A stretch of DNA of 64,000 bases from Pseudo-nitzschia pungens (lineage: Eukaryota; Bacillariophyta; Bacillariophyceae; Bacillariales; Bacillariaceae). Made by a program: the position numbers and the translations under genes. The notes under the pieces are model-generated. The model worked only from the letters and a program-made list of their open reading frames with translations, was not told the DNA's origin and ran no database searches. The stretch covers positions 434,001 through 498,000 of the forward strand of contig CM074763.1 in assembly GCA_037355855.1 (NCBI GenBank). The letters run 5' to 3'. This document shows positions 22,730-33,692 of the stretch, piece by piece (position 1 is the first letter of the stretch; each line of letters starts with the position of its first letter).

Positions 22730-23857
22730 CAACGACGAATACTTGTAACTATTTGTTTAGAACAAATCAATTGGAAGCAAACGACTTCTGTGACATTAGC
22801 ACATCCCGACACCGGAAAGGATTCGTTCCGGAGGGCAAGAACGAACGGAACGAATCGGAGGAATGCGTGCGTATTGCAAAGATGCAAAAATAGTCTTTGC
22901 GTCAATCAAAATAATACCAAGTAGAAGGGAAGAATTTCCGTGGTTTGCGCACCGTTGTACTAGTATTCTCCAACCGGGAAGTGTTCGTACTTGGTTCCGA
23001 GCAGAAATCGCGAACGGATTGTCCACTCTTTCCTCGCTTTGCTGTTGTCTGTTTCGACATTGCAATTTCTTTGTATTTCACGTTTTGTTTTAGATAATAA
23101 TACTAGTGTACCGGATCGAGGATCGAGTTCGATCATGGATAATAATGTGGCATTGCGCAACAGGAATAGGTCGAAGGATGATTTCGCGAAGCAACTTCAT
23201 TCCAATGCGCGGGTCTTTCTTTGAGATATGGACCGTTCCAGTGTATCGAATGGAGTTCGTGTTTCAATCCTAGCAGTACTCGTACTACTCCATTCCAATA
23301 AGAATCATGTTCCAAACATAGACCGCGAGCAAAGTGTTCGTTTCCGCATTGATTGGAAACAATAAAGTTCTAGTCGGCGAGATTGAAAATCCAAAAGCCA
23401 TCATTCCTGCTTCCGGTGCCGGACCGTCCAGCGTTCGTCGACTTCAAGGGTCGGGCTACTGTAGTGTAGACTATGCGAAAAAATATCTTCTCCCATCTGG
23501 TGATTTGTTGTTACTTCAAGGCAGGTAACTTTTTTGGTCCTTGTCACAAGTGCTCCAAAGTGAAATTTGCAGCGCAATGTCGGACATGACATGTGGTGTA
23601 TTCGAAACGAATGCGGAGTGAGACAGTATTTGCAACAGGATTTCGGCTGTCGAAAGTGTGTACCGGCAATGGATTTGTCACCACCAACGGCAAAACATAA
23701 ATATTGGGCGTCACAACGGTCTACACACTGTCAGATCTGAACAGTAACTACGTAGAAATTTACAGTTAATTCTACAAAACAACCATGTTTCTTGGAGTAA
23801 CGTCCCATGACAACCGAACTATACCGGAAGCTCGCGTCAATTCGTGTTACACCTTCT
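22730..23857. other. Convergent 3' spacer, about 1.1 kb
   Basis: No supportable gene on either strand. Open frames are short, overlap each other, and lack family features. No repeat of note. It probably contains the 3' UTRs of the PUB and GH94-like genes. Confidence 0.4.
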
Positions 23858-26800
23858 TCAAAAGTGGGCCTCGATGAAATCCACAAAGACCACCCGGCGA
23901 ATCCTCTGCGCCATATTGGACGGAATGGTAGAGTCGTTGAAATCAAAGATCGAACCGTCCCGGAGTCCGATCCGGTACCGTTTCGGTGGCATCCCCAGCA
24001 AGTCATCCCGGTTCGGATTGTAGTAGTGCACCGCGATCGACGAAAATAGCTTGAAGCTGATCCGGGGCGTCCCATCGTCGTCCATCATCATCCCGCCCAT
24101 GTGGGAGATTCCGTTGTTGATGTCGAACAACCAGCCGGGAATCGTCGGCCTCAGTTGCATTTGGAGTTCCCCCGTGACGGCGTCTACGGTAAATGGCCTC
24201 GGACCGATAAACATGAGTATCCACATGCTCAGAAATTCGGCCGTCGATCCGCTCAGTCGTCCCAAAAATCCTCGCCCCCGGACCGATGGATCTTCAAAGA
24301 CCGACGACGCAATGAATGAAGAGCATTGCATCGGTGTGCGGCCGTATGTTTTGGGGTCGACAAAGGGCAGCAGGCCTCCCTCCCGAACAGAATCGAAAAA
24401 GTCATCGTACAGCCGATTGCGAAGGAGCTCCAGGTAGAACTTATACGACATGTGGAGCCAAACGCTCTGATTCTCGAGCCAGCCCGGTGCAAATGCGGTA
24501 GACCTCCCCATCTCGATGGGCTGATCGGCGAGACTGGCACTCACCGTGTACATGTGGAGTTGCTTGTCGTACAAGGTTGAGTTCTTTACCGATAGATAAA
24601 TCTCTCTAGCCGCTATCGAGCCAACCGTCTTCATCATTCTGGTAGGTCCTTCTAGAAAGAGCGGGAAGTGCCGAACCGACATCTTCTGCGGAATAACAAA
24701 GGGGTGGCCGTCGTGATTGCGCTCGCCCGTGGAATTCCAGGCCGTTACGCTGTATGCGAAATACGTTGGGATAATTCTGCTGTCTCCTTTGTCGTCGAAA
24801 CCTCTGGTGCCGATCCTTCTTGCCCGGGAGATTCCTCTGTCGATCTCCCTCGCCCAGTTCTTCAAACTGTCGACCGCCAAGCTGTGGTTCATCATAACGG
24901 TCTTGCCCGAAAAGGTAACCCTGGTTTTCTCTCTGTATATCTCCCGAGCAGTCGAGACATTGTCCCAGTAGGAAAACATTTCGTCGGGCACCTCTTCCGT
25001 AGCCTCCGAGATATCTTTGTAACCGTTCAGTGTCGTGAGGTTGCCATTGATTGCATTGTATAGTTCGTACAATTCTTCTGGAACTCGAAAATCTCTTCTA
25101 TGCTTCTTTCCGCAACGCAAGAGATATCGTATCAATGCCTTAAGTTCAGAAGTCTCAGGCATTCCCGAGCCTAGCATACCGGGCAAACCGTTGTTAGCAT
25201 CGTCCCATCCCGGTCTTCCGGCTTCGTATTCGACTCCCATTCCAAATGCATCTCTGGTAGCAAATTTCAGAGTCGCCAATAGAAATAATTTCTCGTACGC
25301 AGTGCTTTTGAAGACCTCTCCCGACTTGTCGTGTTGCCAGTGTGCGGAAATTCGATACCAACCGATGTCCTCTGAAAAAAACTTTTTCATGAAATCTCGT
25401 TTTTCTTTATCGTCGGTTGTGGCGTCGAGCTGTTGAATGTGATCGTGTCCTCCGTCATACGATAAATTCTTCACATACTTTTCGCTTCGAGGTTTCACGG
25501 AAGCCGGGGAGAAGAAATATGGCAAAGGTACATCAAACATCACACGCTCTTCTGTCTCCGGAAAAATTGTGAGGTACGATTTGATCATATCCAAATGGTA
25601 AGTCCAGTGGTCGGCCCAGTACCCTTCCTTGTACACAGCAAATGGATAGAACCTTGCCTTAACCGCCACCATGTCAATAAATTCTTGCCGTGTCACAATT
25701 AAAAAGATGTGCTGTTCTGCCATGAAATCGAAGAGTTGTCCAGGCCGAAAAGGGCCATTGTTTAGAATACCACTCAGTGCTTCCCTCTGAGCTCTATGCC
25801 CGTCAGCTTCACCAACCGCCCTGTAAGCAATCTCATCGCACACTTTTGGGTCGTCGATCGTAAACACGATGCTTTCGACTGAATTCGGCTCGTATCCATC
25901 TGCTTGAATGAATGAAAGAAACAATCGGATGTTGAATGACCCAATTTTTGGGTTGAACACCACGTCGTTTCTGCGATTTTGTGCAACGTCGCGGAAATTC
26001 CCTGGTCCTTGTGAAAAAAATGTGGAAGGGAGGTCAAAGTCGTTATAATCCCGTTCTAAATCACCATGGATTCGGGAAAATACATGGTATACCTTCAATC
26101 TCGGATCTTCGTCTACCGTTAATATTGAATCGTTGTCGTCTTGGTCTCCGATAACTATTGGGATACCTCCCCGCAGACTATTATCCAGAAACATCTGGCT
26201 GACATGTGCATCAAATATTTCGGATCCAGTCTTTGTTTCAACACTAGCTGTAATCTGTCGAATGACTTCTCGCGACCTTGTCAACTTGTAAAGTGCGAAT
26301 CCTGGTTGCTGAAGTCTTCGAACGATAACAGGAATTTCCATAATGTGATTTGCTGCTCCATAATATGTCGTTATGGTGATAGATTCGTTTGGTTGGAGAG
26401 TGGTGTCTTCCATCGCCGCAAAACACGATGTTGTCTTCGCTTTTCCGTACTGGGGTCCACTGACGATATCACGAATCGATTTCGAATAAAGTTCAACGGG
26501 ACGCAATAATGTGGTGTCTTGACCAAACACTTTCGACGTATCGTATACGATAGGGAGTAGCGAAGCATTCTGGTCATCCACAATGCTCAGACAGTAGTGC
26601 CCCCGTTCCTGCATATTCACGAATTCCGAGTCCGGTGGCCTCTGTGATAGACGATAGAATGGCATTGAAATGGAGTCACTGTATGGGAAATGAACTCCCA
26701 TGAAACCTTCGAGGGTTCGACCCATATTCTTCAGGTAGTTACCAATATCTCCCCCGGCAGGTTGCATCTTTGTGAGTCCATCCAGGAATGAAATCGTCAC

Positions 26801-28078
26801 AGCGTCGTCGGGATCCGTGTTGCTTATGGTTACGCGTCGAACAAACGCTCCAAAAGATTCTTCGGGAAGAATAAAATAGGTTACATTGGTTTCCAAGTGA
26901 TGTTTGTAATCAATCTCTTGGATTTGCATTTCGTTTTCTCCACTGTATAAAGTTCGTTTGTTGGAGTGATAGCTGTTGGTCCTGGACCCGTCCTTAATCC
27001 CGGCGGGAAAGTTGGTTGTAAGAGGGCTAAAAGGTTCCACAAGAAATTTTTCTCCGTTGCTGTTTCTTTGTCCCTGAATAAATGTTCGAAATCCTACAAG
27101 AGGCGTGTTTTGATAGGCGATGTTGGCTGGCGAAAATTCCATAATGGGACTGTTCTTTGATTTGAACCCAAACGAGGCAATCCCTTGTCCTCGATTGACG
27201 AAGAAGGCATACAACGGTTTGCCATAGATGCCGGCAAGACCGGGCAGAAAATCGGAATAGGGAGTCTGAAGGTCGTAATCTCGAAATATGTACCTTCCCG
27301 CCTCGTCAAATAAGTTTGGTGAGCCGAACTGATCTTCGCCACTGCCATACTTGTTGGAATTCTCTAACGCGTGAGAAATTCCTACGAGCAGTGCTCCGAT
27401 GCACAAAAGAAAAGCTGCCACCGCGGCAGCAATGGATGAAATATCTTTCGACGGTACCTTCCAGATTGGGTCGTCACTATCATCTGTTGAATACGTTCTA
27501 TCTTTGTCAGCACAGCCATCGTGCTTTTGATTCGTCATTGTATAGTTCGTACCATTAGTGGCGTGGCGATTGTATCGAGAATGATTGGTCGTAGGCATTT
27601 TACCATCATTGCGCACACTGCCATATCCGTTTGGATATTTTTGCAGGGGCATCATTTCACCATTTGGTTCTGGGAGATCGAAGATGCATGATGCACCAGG
27701 AAATATTATAAGTCAGAAGAAATTAAGCATCCGAGAAAGAAAACACAGGCGCACAGAATGCATTTGAGAAACTTATTACATACCCTTGTTTTCGTCTATA
27801 ATGAAAAGAGCGTTTTTGCCACTAGGCTGAGTTGCATCCCCATTGAGTTTGTCATTGCCACCTGCTTGTCGGAAGTGTACCCGCTTTTGCCGATGGAATT
27901 CCATGCTGCGTCCATCGCCATCACCATCACCTCGCGCTGCCATGGGCCCCATCGCAGAAATATTGGGATCCACGAGTTCAGGCCTGTCACTTCTTTGACT
28001 ATTCATTGTTGTCTCTAGTTTTTGTGACGACGGAGAATGTGAACTATAATTCCGGGAGTTGCGATGGTAATGATGCAT
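23858..28078 (-). CDS. Membrane-anchored GH94 / cellobiose phosphorylase-like protein
   Basis: Two exons, 28078-27784 and 27669-23858. The 114-nt intron (donor GTATGT, acceptor CCCAG, phase 1) joins IIDENK to EPNGEMMPLQ in frame, giving 1368 aa. Residues 1-170 are hydrophilic and predicted cytosolic. One membrane span (SIAAAVAAFLLCIGALLVGI) lies at about 175-195. The large remainder would be luminal or extracellular. This part resembles GH94/COG3459 proteins: an N-terminal beta-sandwich (QGIASFGFKSKNSPIMEFSPANIAYQ) and an (alpha/alpha)6 barrel containing AGRPGWDDANNGLPGMLGSGMPETSEL, where GH94 enzymes carry their catalytic Asp. Such enzymes phosphorolyse beta-glucosides, but eukaryotic type II membrane versions are uncharacterised. 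A role in beta-glucan or glycoprotein processing in the secretory pathway is only an inference. Start: the first ATG in exon 1. Confidence 0.7.
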
Positions 28079-28830
28079 TGCTTGCGACTTGGTTACAGAG
28101 TTCCAGGGTATCCGATTTGAGAGTTTCAGAGGTCGATAAGTTTCCACGGTGTCTCCGCATCAACAGGTCATTAGAGTAATTCCTTGACAGAGACAAAAAA
28201 TGATGCCATACCCTCTTTGTAATCACTTTCCTAACGGAACGACTCTGAAAAGATTGATGATAATTTCTAGTCACTGGAGTAAATCTTATCTATTGTTCGC
28301 TTTGTTTATTCTTTCTGGAGTGCATTCTCGGGTCCGGCACATCATCCTTCTCCTGCAAATCATCCTAAAATGCACATAGTGGATGATGGGTTAGTCCATT
28401 CACGTCGGTCCATACCGATTGTACATGATTCAATATGGAGTCAAAAATGAGCAGATGCAGGGCTTATGGTCTCTTTGGTCTTAGTTGCTTCCTCATTAGC
28501 GACCACCCTTCTTCACAATGTACGGTTGACCAATGCGCGTACGTCAGTCGTTCGAGAGGAAGTCGTTCGGTAGGGAAGATCCTTTTTTAATCCAAAAGTT
28601 GTTTGACGTGCTCGAAGAAAAATCTTTCTATCAACTCGTGACGCATTCGTATGTACTAGTGATGGACCCGAATCCGAATAATCACTGGCACAGCTTTTGA
28701 CACGAACGGGCTGACACATCTCTCACACTGACAGAAATGCATACGGGTACCCGGTACAAGTGCTCGTGCTCGTGCTCACAATACTAGTGGGAACATGCCG
28801 ATGTCGGAAAGGGCCACATTAATCAACACA
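28079..28830. other. Divergent promoter region
   Basis: About 750 bp between the starts of the GH94-like gene and the lumen protein gene. No gene seen. A short GTGCTCGTGCTCGTGCTC run is at about 28760-28777. Confidence 0.45.
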
Positions 28831-29346
28831 ATGCAAAAGATATTGCTACTAGTTCTCTGCCTCGCGGCATCTATCACGGCTTGGTCCCCCAATCGCCAAT
28901 TCTCTCGCGAAACGACACTCCGTTTCAGTGGGTTATTTGGCGGCGACAATTTCGATTGCGACCATTCTCTTTCGTCGGATGCCGACAATTCCCGGGCTTT
29001 CGATACGCGACGTGGTTTCCTGAATGCTGCCGCTGTGAGCATATGTCTCATGGGAGTCGGAGTTCCGGCAGTCGTTGCTGCGGATACCTATCCTCCGGGG
29101 ACGAAATACGTTTCGGGGAAGAAACCAGTGCCACCCGGAGAGACCGCCAAAAAGTCGGACAATCCAAAGGGCACACGAAAGGATCCAGATTTTCTGAGAT
29201 CGGTTGCGGATTGCCGAAACCAGTGCCAATCAACCCTGGGTCCGGACGGGCTAGCCAAGTCCAAAGAAGACTGTCTGTCGGAGTGTCAGGACATTTGCTG
29301 CACGACGTACGAGCAATGCACGTTCAACATTGTCCCCAGAATTTGA
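28831..29346 (+). CDS. Cys-rich protein, probable thylakoid lumen, Tat-type targeting
   Basis: 171 aa from ATG 28831; an in-frame ATG at 28795 would add 12 residues but push the signal peptide inward. Three-part targeting is visible: a signal peptide (MQKILLLVLCLAASITA) with WSPN after it, where Trp can replace the Phe of the diatom plastid motif; a hydrophilic transit stretch; then twin arginines in TRRGFLNAAAVSICLMGVGVPAVVAA, a Tat-like thylakoid signal ending AVVAA before DTYPPG. The mature part is about 85 residues, with PPGTKYVSGKKPVPPGE and eight cysteines in DCRNQC, EDCLSEC, DICCTTYEQC. Paired CxxxC spacing suggests disulfides or metal binding. I do not recognise the family. A small redox or photosystem-associated lumen protein is a guess from location. 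Confidence 0.75.
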   Translation: MQKILLLVLCLAASITAWSPNRQFSRETTLRFSGLFGGDNFDCDHSLSSDADNSRAFDTRRGFLNAAAVSICLMGVGVPAVVAADTYPPGTKYVSGKKPVPPGETAKKSDNPKGTRKDPDFLRSVADCRNQCQSTLGPDGLAKSKEDCLSECQDICCTTYEQCTFNIVPRI

Positions 29347-29776
29347 ACGCATGAAAATACAATAGCTAAGGAGGAATCAAACATGGTGCACCAGCTAATG
29401 GATCTGATCGTGATGAAGCTAAACTTAAACGATAAACAACGAACGATACAACACCACGACACCCAGATCACCCTGCGTTTGTTAGCGCTGCGTAGGGAGT
29501 CGGATCTTTCAATTGCATCCTTTGTGTTTCCCAAAATTGTGGTTTGATTCCGGCAATAATAGGATTCTCTTTTAATGCCTTGTCGATTTTGGAAATGACT
29601 GAAATGCTCGTCCTCTGAATTCTTTTTGTTACAGGTCACTTTTTAAATTGTTTGAAGCAACAAAGACTACACGTACTGTACTCGTAGCGTTTTCAACGAG
29701 TCACATTAACGTCCTTATCGTTGTGGTAGCATTTTGCGTCAGGTGTCGTTTTGAGCGAAACGAAGTCTTCGTTTCG
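29347..29776. other. Convergent 3' spacer
   Basis: 430 bp between the ends of the lumen protein and RIO kinase genes. Nothing recognisable. Confidence 0.45.
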
Positions 29777-32584
29777 TCACGTGTCGTGCACGTCGCACTC
29801 TTTTAGGTGGACCGAGAACGAGTGATCGCCGATGACGAATCGCAGCGCCTCCTCGTCGCTCCGGGTGCTTTCCACCCCTTTTTTCACAAAGAATTCCCTC
29901 ACTCTCGACAGATCCCTCTGCAATAGTTCTTTTGCCTTGGGGTGGCGGACCTCGACGGCCTGCCCGAAATCGATCAAGGCGGTCTGCAGATCGTCTCCGT
30001 TGTTTTTCTTGTTGTTGTTGTTATCGTCGTTGTCGTTGTCGTTGTCGTTGTTATTGATGCTGCTGCTGCTGCTGCTCTCGTGGTCCAGCTGAGAGTTGGG
30101 AGCGACCAGTATGTTGTATTCGCTCAGATCGCCGTGGACCAATCGCGCGTCTCGAAACAACCGCCGGACCGATTCCATCACCTGTTCGTAGAGCGCGGTC
30201 CACTTGGAGGAACCCTTCCGAACCTCGATCTCCCGGATCTGCGGCGCCGGCCACCCGTCCTGTCCCAGGAACCTCATGAACAGAACGTTTTCCTTGTACT
30301 GGATGGGATTGGGCACCGGGACCCTGGCGCGATAGGCCCTGACCAGGTTTCGGAATTCCTTTTCGGTCCACACCTCCAGTTGTTCGCGGTCCGTGAAGCT
30401 CCGAAAGGGACGTCCGGCGTATCGTGGATCCCCGTCGACATATTCCCCGCGGCCCCGGAATTCCTTGATGCGCTTGAAGACCTTGATGGCAACGTCGTGG
30501 CCGTCGTTGTTTCCGATCGCGTCGTCGATCTCATCGTCTTTGGCATCGTCCTCACTCGCGCGGACGTCGCCGTCGCCGCGGAATTCGGTTTCGGCGCTGG
30601 CTTCGGCGGTCGTCGCTCCCCCCACCGCGTGGTAGACGACGGCTTCCTTGCCCTGCTTGACGACCCCGTTGCACCGCTCGATGACCCCGGCGTTGATGGC
30701 CTTGGAAATGTGGAGCCGGACGTGCTGGTCCAGCGCCCCGCCCTTGGTAGCGTCCGAATCGGTTCCGGCCCGTCCCGTTCCGTGGGTGGCCACTCCCTTG
30801 GAAGTCCCCCGGTGTCCCCCCTTGCTCCCGGCGACGGTCTTTCGAAAGGCATTGAACGCGGTGTTGCCGACATGGGTCCGGAGGCCGTGGTCCTCGTCGA
30901 TAATGTCCAGGTCCAGAAACGAGGCGTTGGCTTGGCCCTGTAGGTGGACGTCGTGCTTGGTGCGGGTCTCGCGGTTGGGACCGACAATGGTGTTGCGGTC
31001 CTTGCGTTGCCACTCCGACGTCTGGCCCGCTGGATGGTGCTGCCGGTTCATCCGGAAGCCGGTCTCGAACGCAAGGTTTTCGTCGTCTTCCTCGTCACCG
31101 TACGGATGCCGGTGCTGCGGCTCCGGGTGGGAGTTGGCGAGGAGATTTCCGTAGGTCTCCGCCTCGAGCTCGGCGCGGGTCATGGTGCGAACGTTCCCGG
31201 TGGTCAGCCTGGTTTGCTCTTGGTGCCGCTTGCGCCGGCGGGCATCCGCCAGCTCCTCCTGCTGGAGGCGCATTACCAGTTTGAGGGATTCGGCCTCGGC
31301 GGTTTGTCGCTCCTTCTCGTCCGCTTCCCGAATGGCCGCCTCGATCATGGCGCGCTCGTCGTCCTCGTTCGCAGTCATTGCCCTGGCTGCCGGCTTGGCA
31401 TCGTCCGATCCCGATCCGGAACCTTGTTGTCGCTCCCTCTCGTCCGCTTCGCGAATTGCCGCCTCGATCATGGCACGTTCGTCGTCCTCGTCCGTGGGAG
31501 AAAAAGCCGCCGCTGCCGGCGCTTTCGCCGCTGGCTTGGCATCGTCCCATTTCGATCCGGCGCTTTGTTGGCGCTCCTTCTCGTCCGCTTCGCGAATTGC
31601 CGCCTCGATCATGGCGCGCTCGTCGTCCTCATTCGCAGCCACCGCCCTGGCTGCCGGCTTGGCATCGTCCGAGACCCTTTCGATGCGTTGCCGCGCTCGC
31701 GCGTCCGCTTCCCGAATGACCGCTTCGATCATGACACGGTCGTCCTCGTCCTCGTCATAGTCGTCATCGCGGCTCACGGCATACGCAATCGCGGACGCCT
31801 TTGCCGCGGTCAGCGCGCTCCGTTTCGCATCGTCGAGGTCGTCGTCCGCGGAACGGGTGTTTGGAATGCAACCGTAACTGCCGACCGTACCAGAATTAGC
31901 AATTGCATTATTATTATTAGTAGCAGTAGTAGTAGCAGTAATACTAGTATTGGTAGTATGGAACTGGGCCAGGGATTCCTTCATGGCCCGCTCGATCATC
32001 AAACGCTCTTCCTCATCGTCCTGGGCTGCGAGCACTGGTGGCTGTTCCCCGCGGACCCCAGAGGCGCTCTTCCCCTCGTCCGCTTCGCCCTCGCAATCGT
32101 TCCCGTTCCCGTCCTCGTCCCCGCCGCCTCCGCCGCTCTCGATCCTGCCGCTCTTGGACAGGGACGCGAAGAGGCGTTCCTGCTCGGCCTGGATCTCCGC
32201 CAGCGTCCGGGTGTCACCACTCTCCGCGTAGACCAGTCGCGCCGCGGCCCGGTCGTGGCTCTGGTCCCGGAGAATGTCCGCAAAGCGGGGGGCGGGGGAC
32301 CGTTTCGCGGCGGCGAAAGCGAGCGAGGAACCGCCCCACGCGGGGGCTCTCGGCGCCGGCGCCGGTGGTGGCAAAGGTCGGGCGTCGTCCGACTCCTCGT
32401 CATTGGGTGGCGAATCATCGGTGGCGTTGGTGGGTCTCGTCGTCGTCGTCGAATCTTCCGTTGCCGGCGAGTCCTCTGTCGTGGTTTCTTGTTCCACCGT
32501 CTCTCGCTTTGTCCTTGTCTCCATCATCGAGGCATCGGCATCGGCTGGTGGCGGCACAGAAGCAATCGGAGATTCGGTCGTCAT
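29777..32584 (-). CDS. RIO-family atypical kinase (RIO3-like) with UIM-like repeats
   Basis: 935 aa, intronless. The RIO kinase domain lies at about residues 625-925: P-loop NGVVKQGKEAVVYHA (family usually STGKE), AIKVFKRIKEFRGRGEYVDGDPRY, FLGQDGWPAPQI in the hinge, catalytic loop LVHGDLSEYN (family usually HADLSEYN) and metal loop LIDFGQAVE (usually IDVSQSVE). The NAGVIERCNG lead-in and the upstream LVMRLQQEELADARRRK helix favour RIO3 over RIO1 or RIO2. RIO kinases act in cytosolic 40S subunit maturation. The N-terminal 600 residues are long for the family. They contain one good ubiquitin-interacting-motif match (EEERLMIERAMKESLAQF, about 191-208) and four tandem near-copies of DDERAMIEAAIREADE at about 285-430, each separated by a DDAKPAARA-type linker. 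An insertion of Asn/Asp/Lys repeats lies between the catalytic and metal loops. Confidence 0.85.
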   Translation of the reverse strand: MTTESPIASVPPPADADASMMETRTKRETVEQETTTEDSPATEDSTTTTRPTNATDDSPPNDEESDDARPLPPPAPAPRAPAWGGSSLAFAAAKRSPAPRFADILRDQSHDRAAARLVYAESGDTRTLAEIQAEQERLFASLSKSGRIESGGGGGDEDGNGNDCEGEADEGKSASGVRGEQPPVLAAQDDEEERLMIERAMKESLAQFHTTNTSITATTTATNNNNAIANSGTVGSYGCIPNTRSADDDLDDAKRSALTAAKASAIAYAVSRDDDYDEDEDDRVMIEAVIREADARARQRIERVSDDAKPAARAVAANEDDERAMIEAAIREADEKERQQSAGSKWDDAKPAAKAPAAAAFSPTDEDDERAMIEAAIREADERERQQGSGSGSDDAKPAARAMTANEDDERAMIEAAIREADEKERQTAEAESLKLVMRLQQEELADARRRKRHQEQTRLTTGNVRTMTRAELEAETYGNLLANSHPEPQHRHPYGDEEDDENLAFETGFRMNRQHHPAGQTSEWQRKDRNTIVGPNRETRTKHDVHLQGQANASFLDLDIIDEDHGLRTHVGNTAFNAFRKTVAGSKGGHRGTSKGVATHGTGRAGTDSDATKGGALDQHVRLHISKAINAGVIERCNGVVKQGKEAVVYHAVGGATTAEASAETEFRGDGDVRASEDDAKDDEIDDAIGNNDGHDVAIKVFKRIKEFRGRGEYVDGDPRYAGRPFRSFTDREQLEVWTEKEFRNLVRAYRARVPVPNPIQYKENVLFMRFLGQDGWPAPQIREIEVRKGSSKWTALYEQVMESVRRLFRDARLVHGDLSEYNILVAPNSQLDHESSSSSSINNNDNDNDNDDNNNNKKNNGDDLQTALIDFGQAVEVRHPKAKELLQRDLSRVREFFVKKGVESTRSDEEALRFVIGDHSFSVHLKECDVHDT

Positions 32585-33692
32585 GATGATTGTTTTCTCT
32601 TGTTGTCTTCTTTTCTTTTGCGTGTCGTATCGTGTCGTATCGTTTGGGCAATCCCGTCGGCTCGAAGCAGGAACCGTCTGGTCTGGCCTAGTCTAGTCTA
32701 GTCTAGTCTGGTCTGCTGTATCAAAATGTTGTGTTCCAAAGAAAAGGAAAGGAAAGGAAGGGAAGGGAAGGGAAGGGAAAGCGACCCTGGACACTGAATT
32801 TGAGAACGGCTTCACGTAAGGATTGAATGACCTTCCGTGAGAACCGCTTGAATAGCTGGGAGGACCTTTGATCTCTCACCACAAGTCACAAGGGGCCGAT
32901 GAATCAGCGGTAGAATCAGTGAGAATCGCAATCACAAGCCCTAGGTTCCGTCAAACGTCAAACGTCAAAACTACCGCTTTTCACGGAGCATGTTTCGCAC
33001 CTCGAACCCGATTCACTATCCGTAAGATTATCCGATGACGAAGGAACTACGACAGAACTTACTCGTACACGTGCCAGTATCTGGTACCGTATTCAAGATA
33101 TTGAATCCTTAACCACCAGTCGTACTAGTAACGGATATGACACATAAACTTACTTGTAAGGACAGGAAGGAATGGAAAACTCAACACCTAGACTCCGTTT
33201 TTTTTGTGTTTGCAGTGCCCCTCAACTGAGTAAGTCGTGCACGGGAGAAGATAGAAGATAGAAGATACAGTGGTAGGCTCTTTTTGTTTTTACAGTACCA
33301 AAAGTTGAAAGGTGCGCAATTCTCTATCACTCGGTCCACTCCATCTTCGTCCATCGTCCGACGTTCGTCGTCCGTCGTTATCAATCAATCATCAATCCTC
33401 TCAATCAAAATAATAATAGTCTATCGTTTGAAGCACTCTGAACGTACCGTTTTGCATCACGTATGGTAATCGGTAATCGGTATTCGACAATCGACAATCG
33501 ACATTCGACACATACGATACTTGCACTGCTCCAAAGTGCACTCATACCGTACAGTACCGTATGGTTCGACCTTCGATTTCGGCGTGGACGCAACATCTCA
33601 ACTGCCCATCTGCCATCGGGAACGACAACGAGAGATTGGATCCACGAGAGCAGCGGGAAGCGAGCTCCTACTGATAAGTGATAAGCAACCCA
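32585..33692. other. Divergent promoter region with simple repeats
   Basis: About 1.1 kb without a gene. It holds a TAGTCTAGTCTAG pentanucleotide run at about 32690-32712, a GGAAAGGAAGGGAAGGGAA purine tract at about 32741-32781, an ACAATCGACAATCGACATTCGACA run near 33487-33510, and scattered TTACTCGTAC words. Confidence 0.5.

Noticed and set aside
30944..32701. Plus-strand open frame of 585 codons antisense to the RIO kinase gene.
   Set aside because: Shadow of the repeat-rich kinase N terminus; translation is low-complexity Leu/Val/Arg without a domain.
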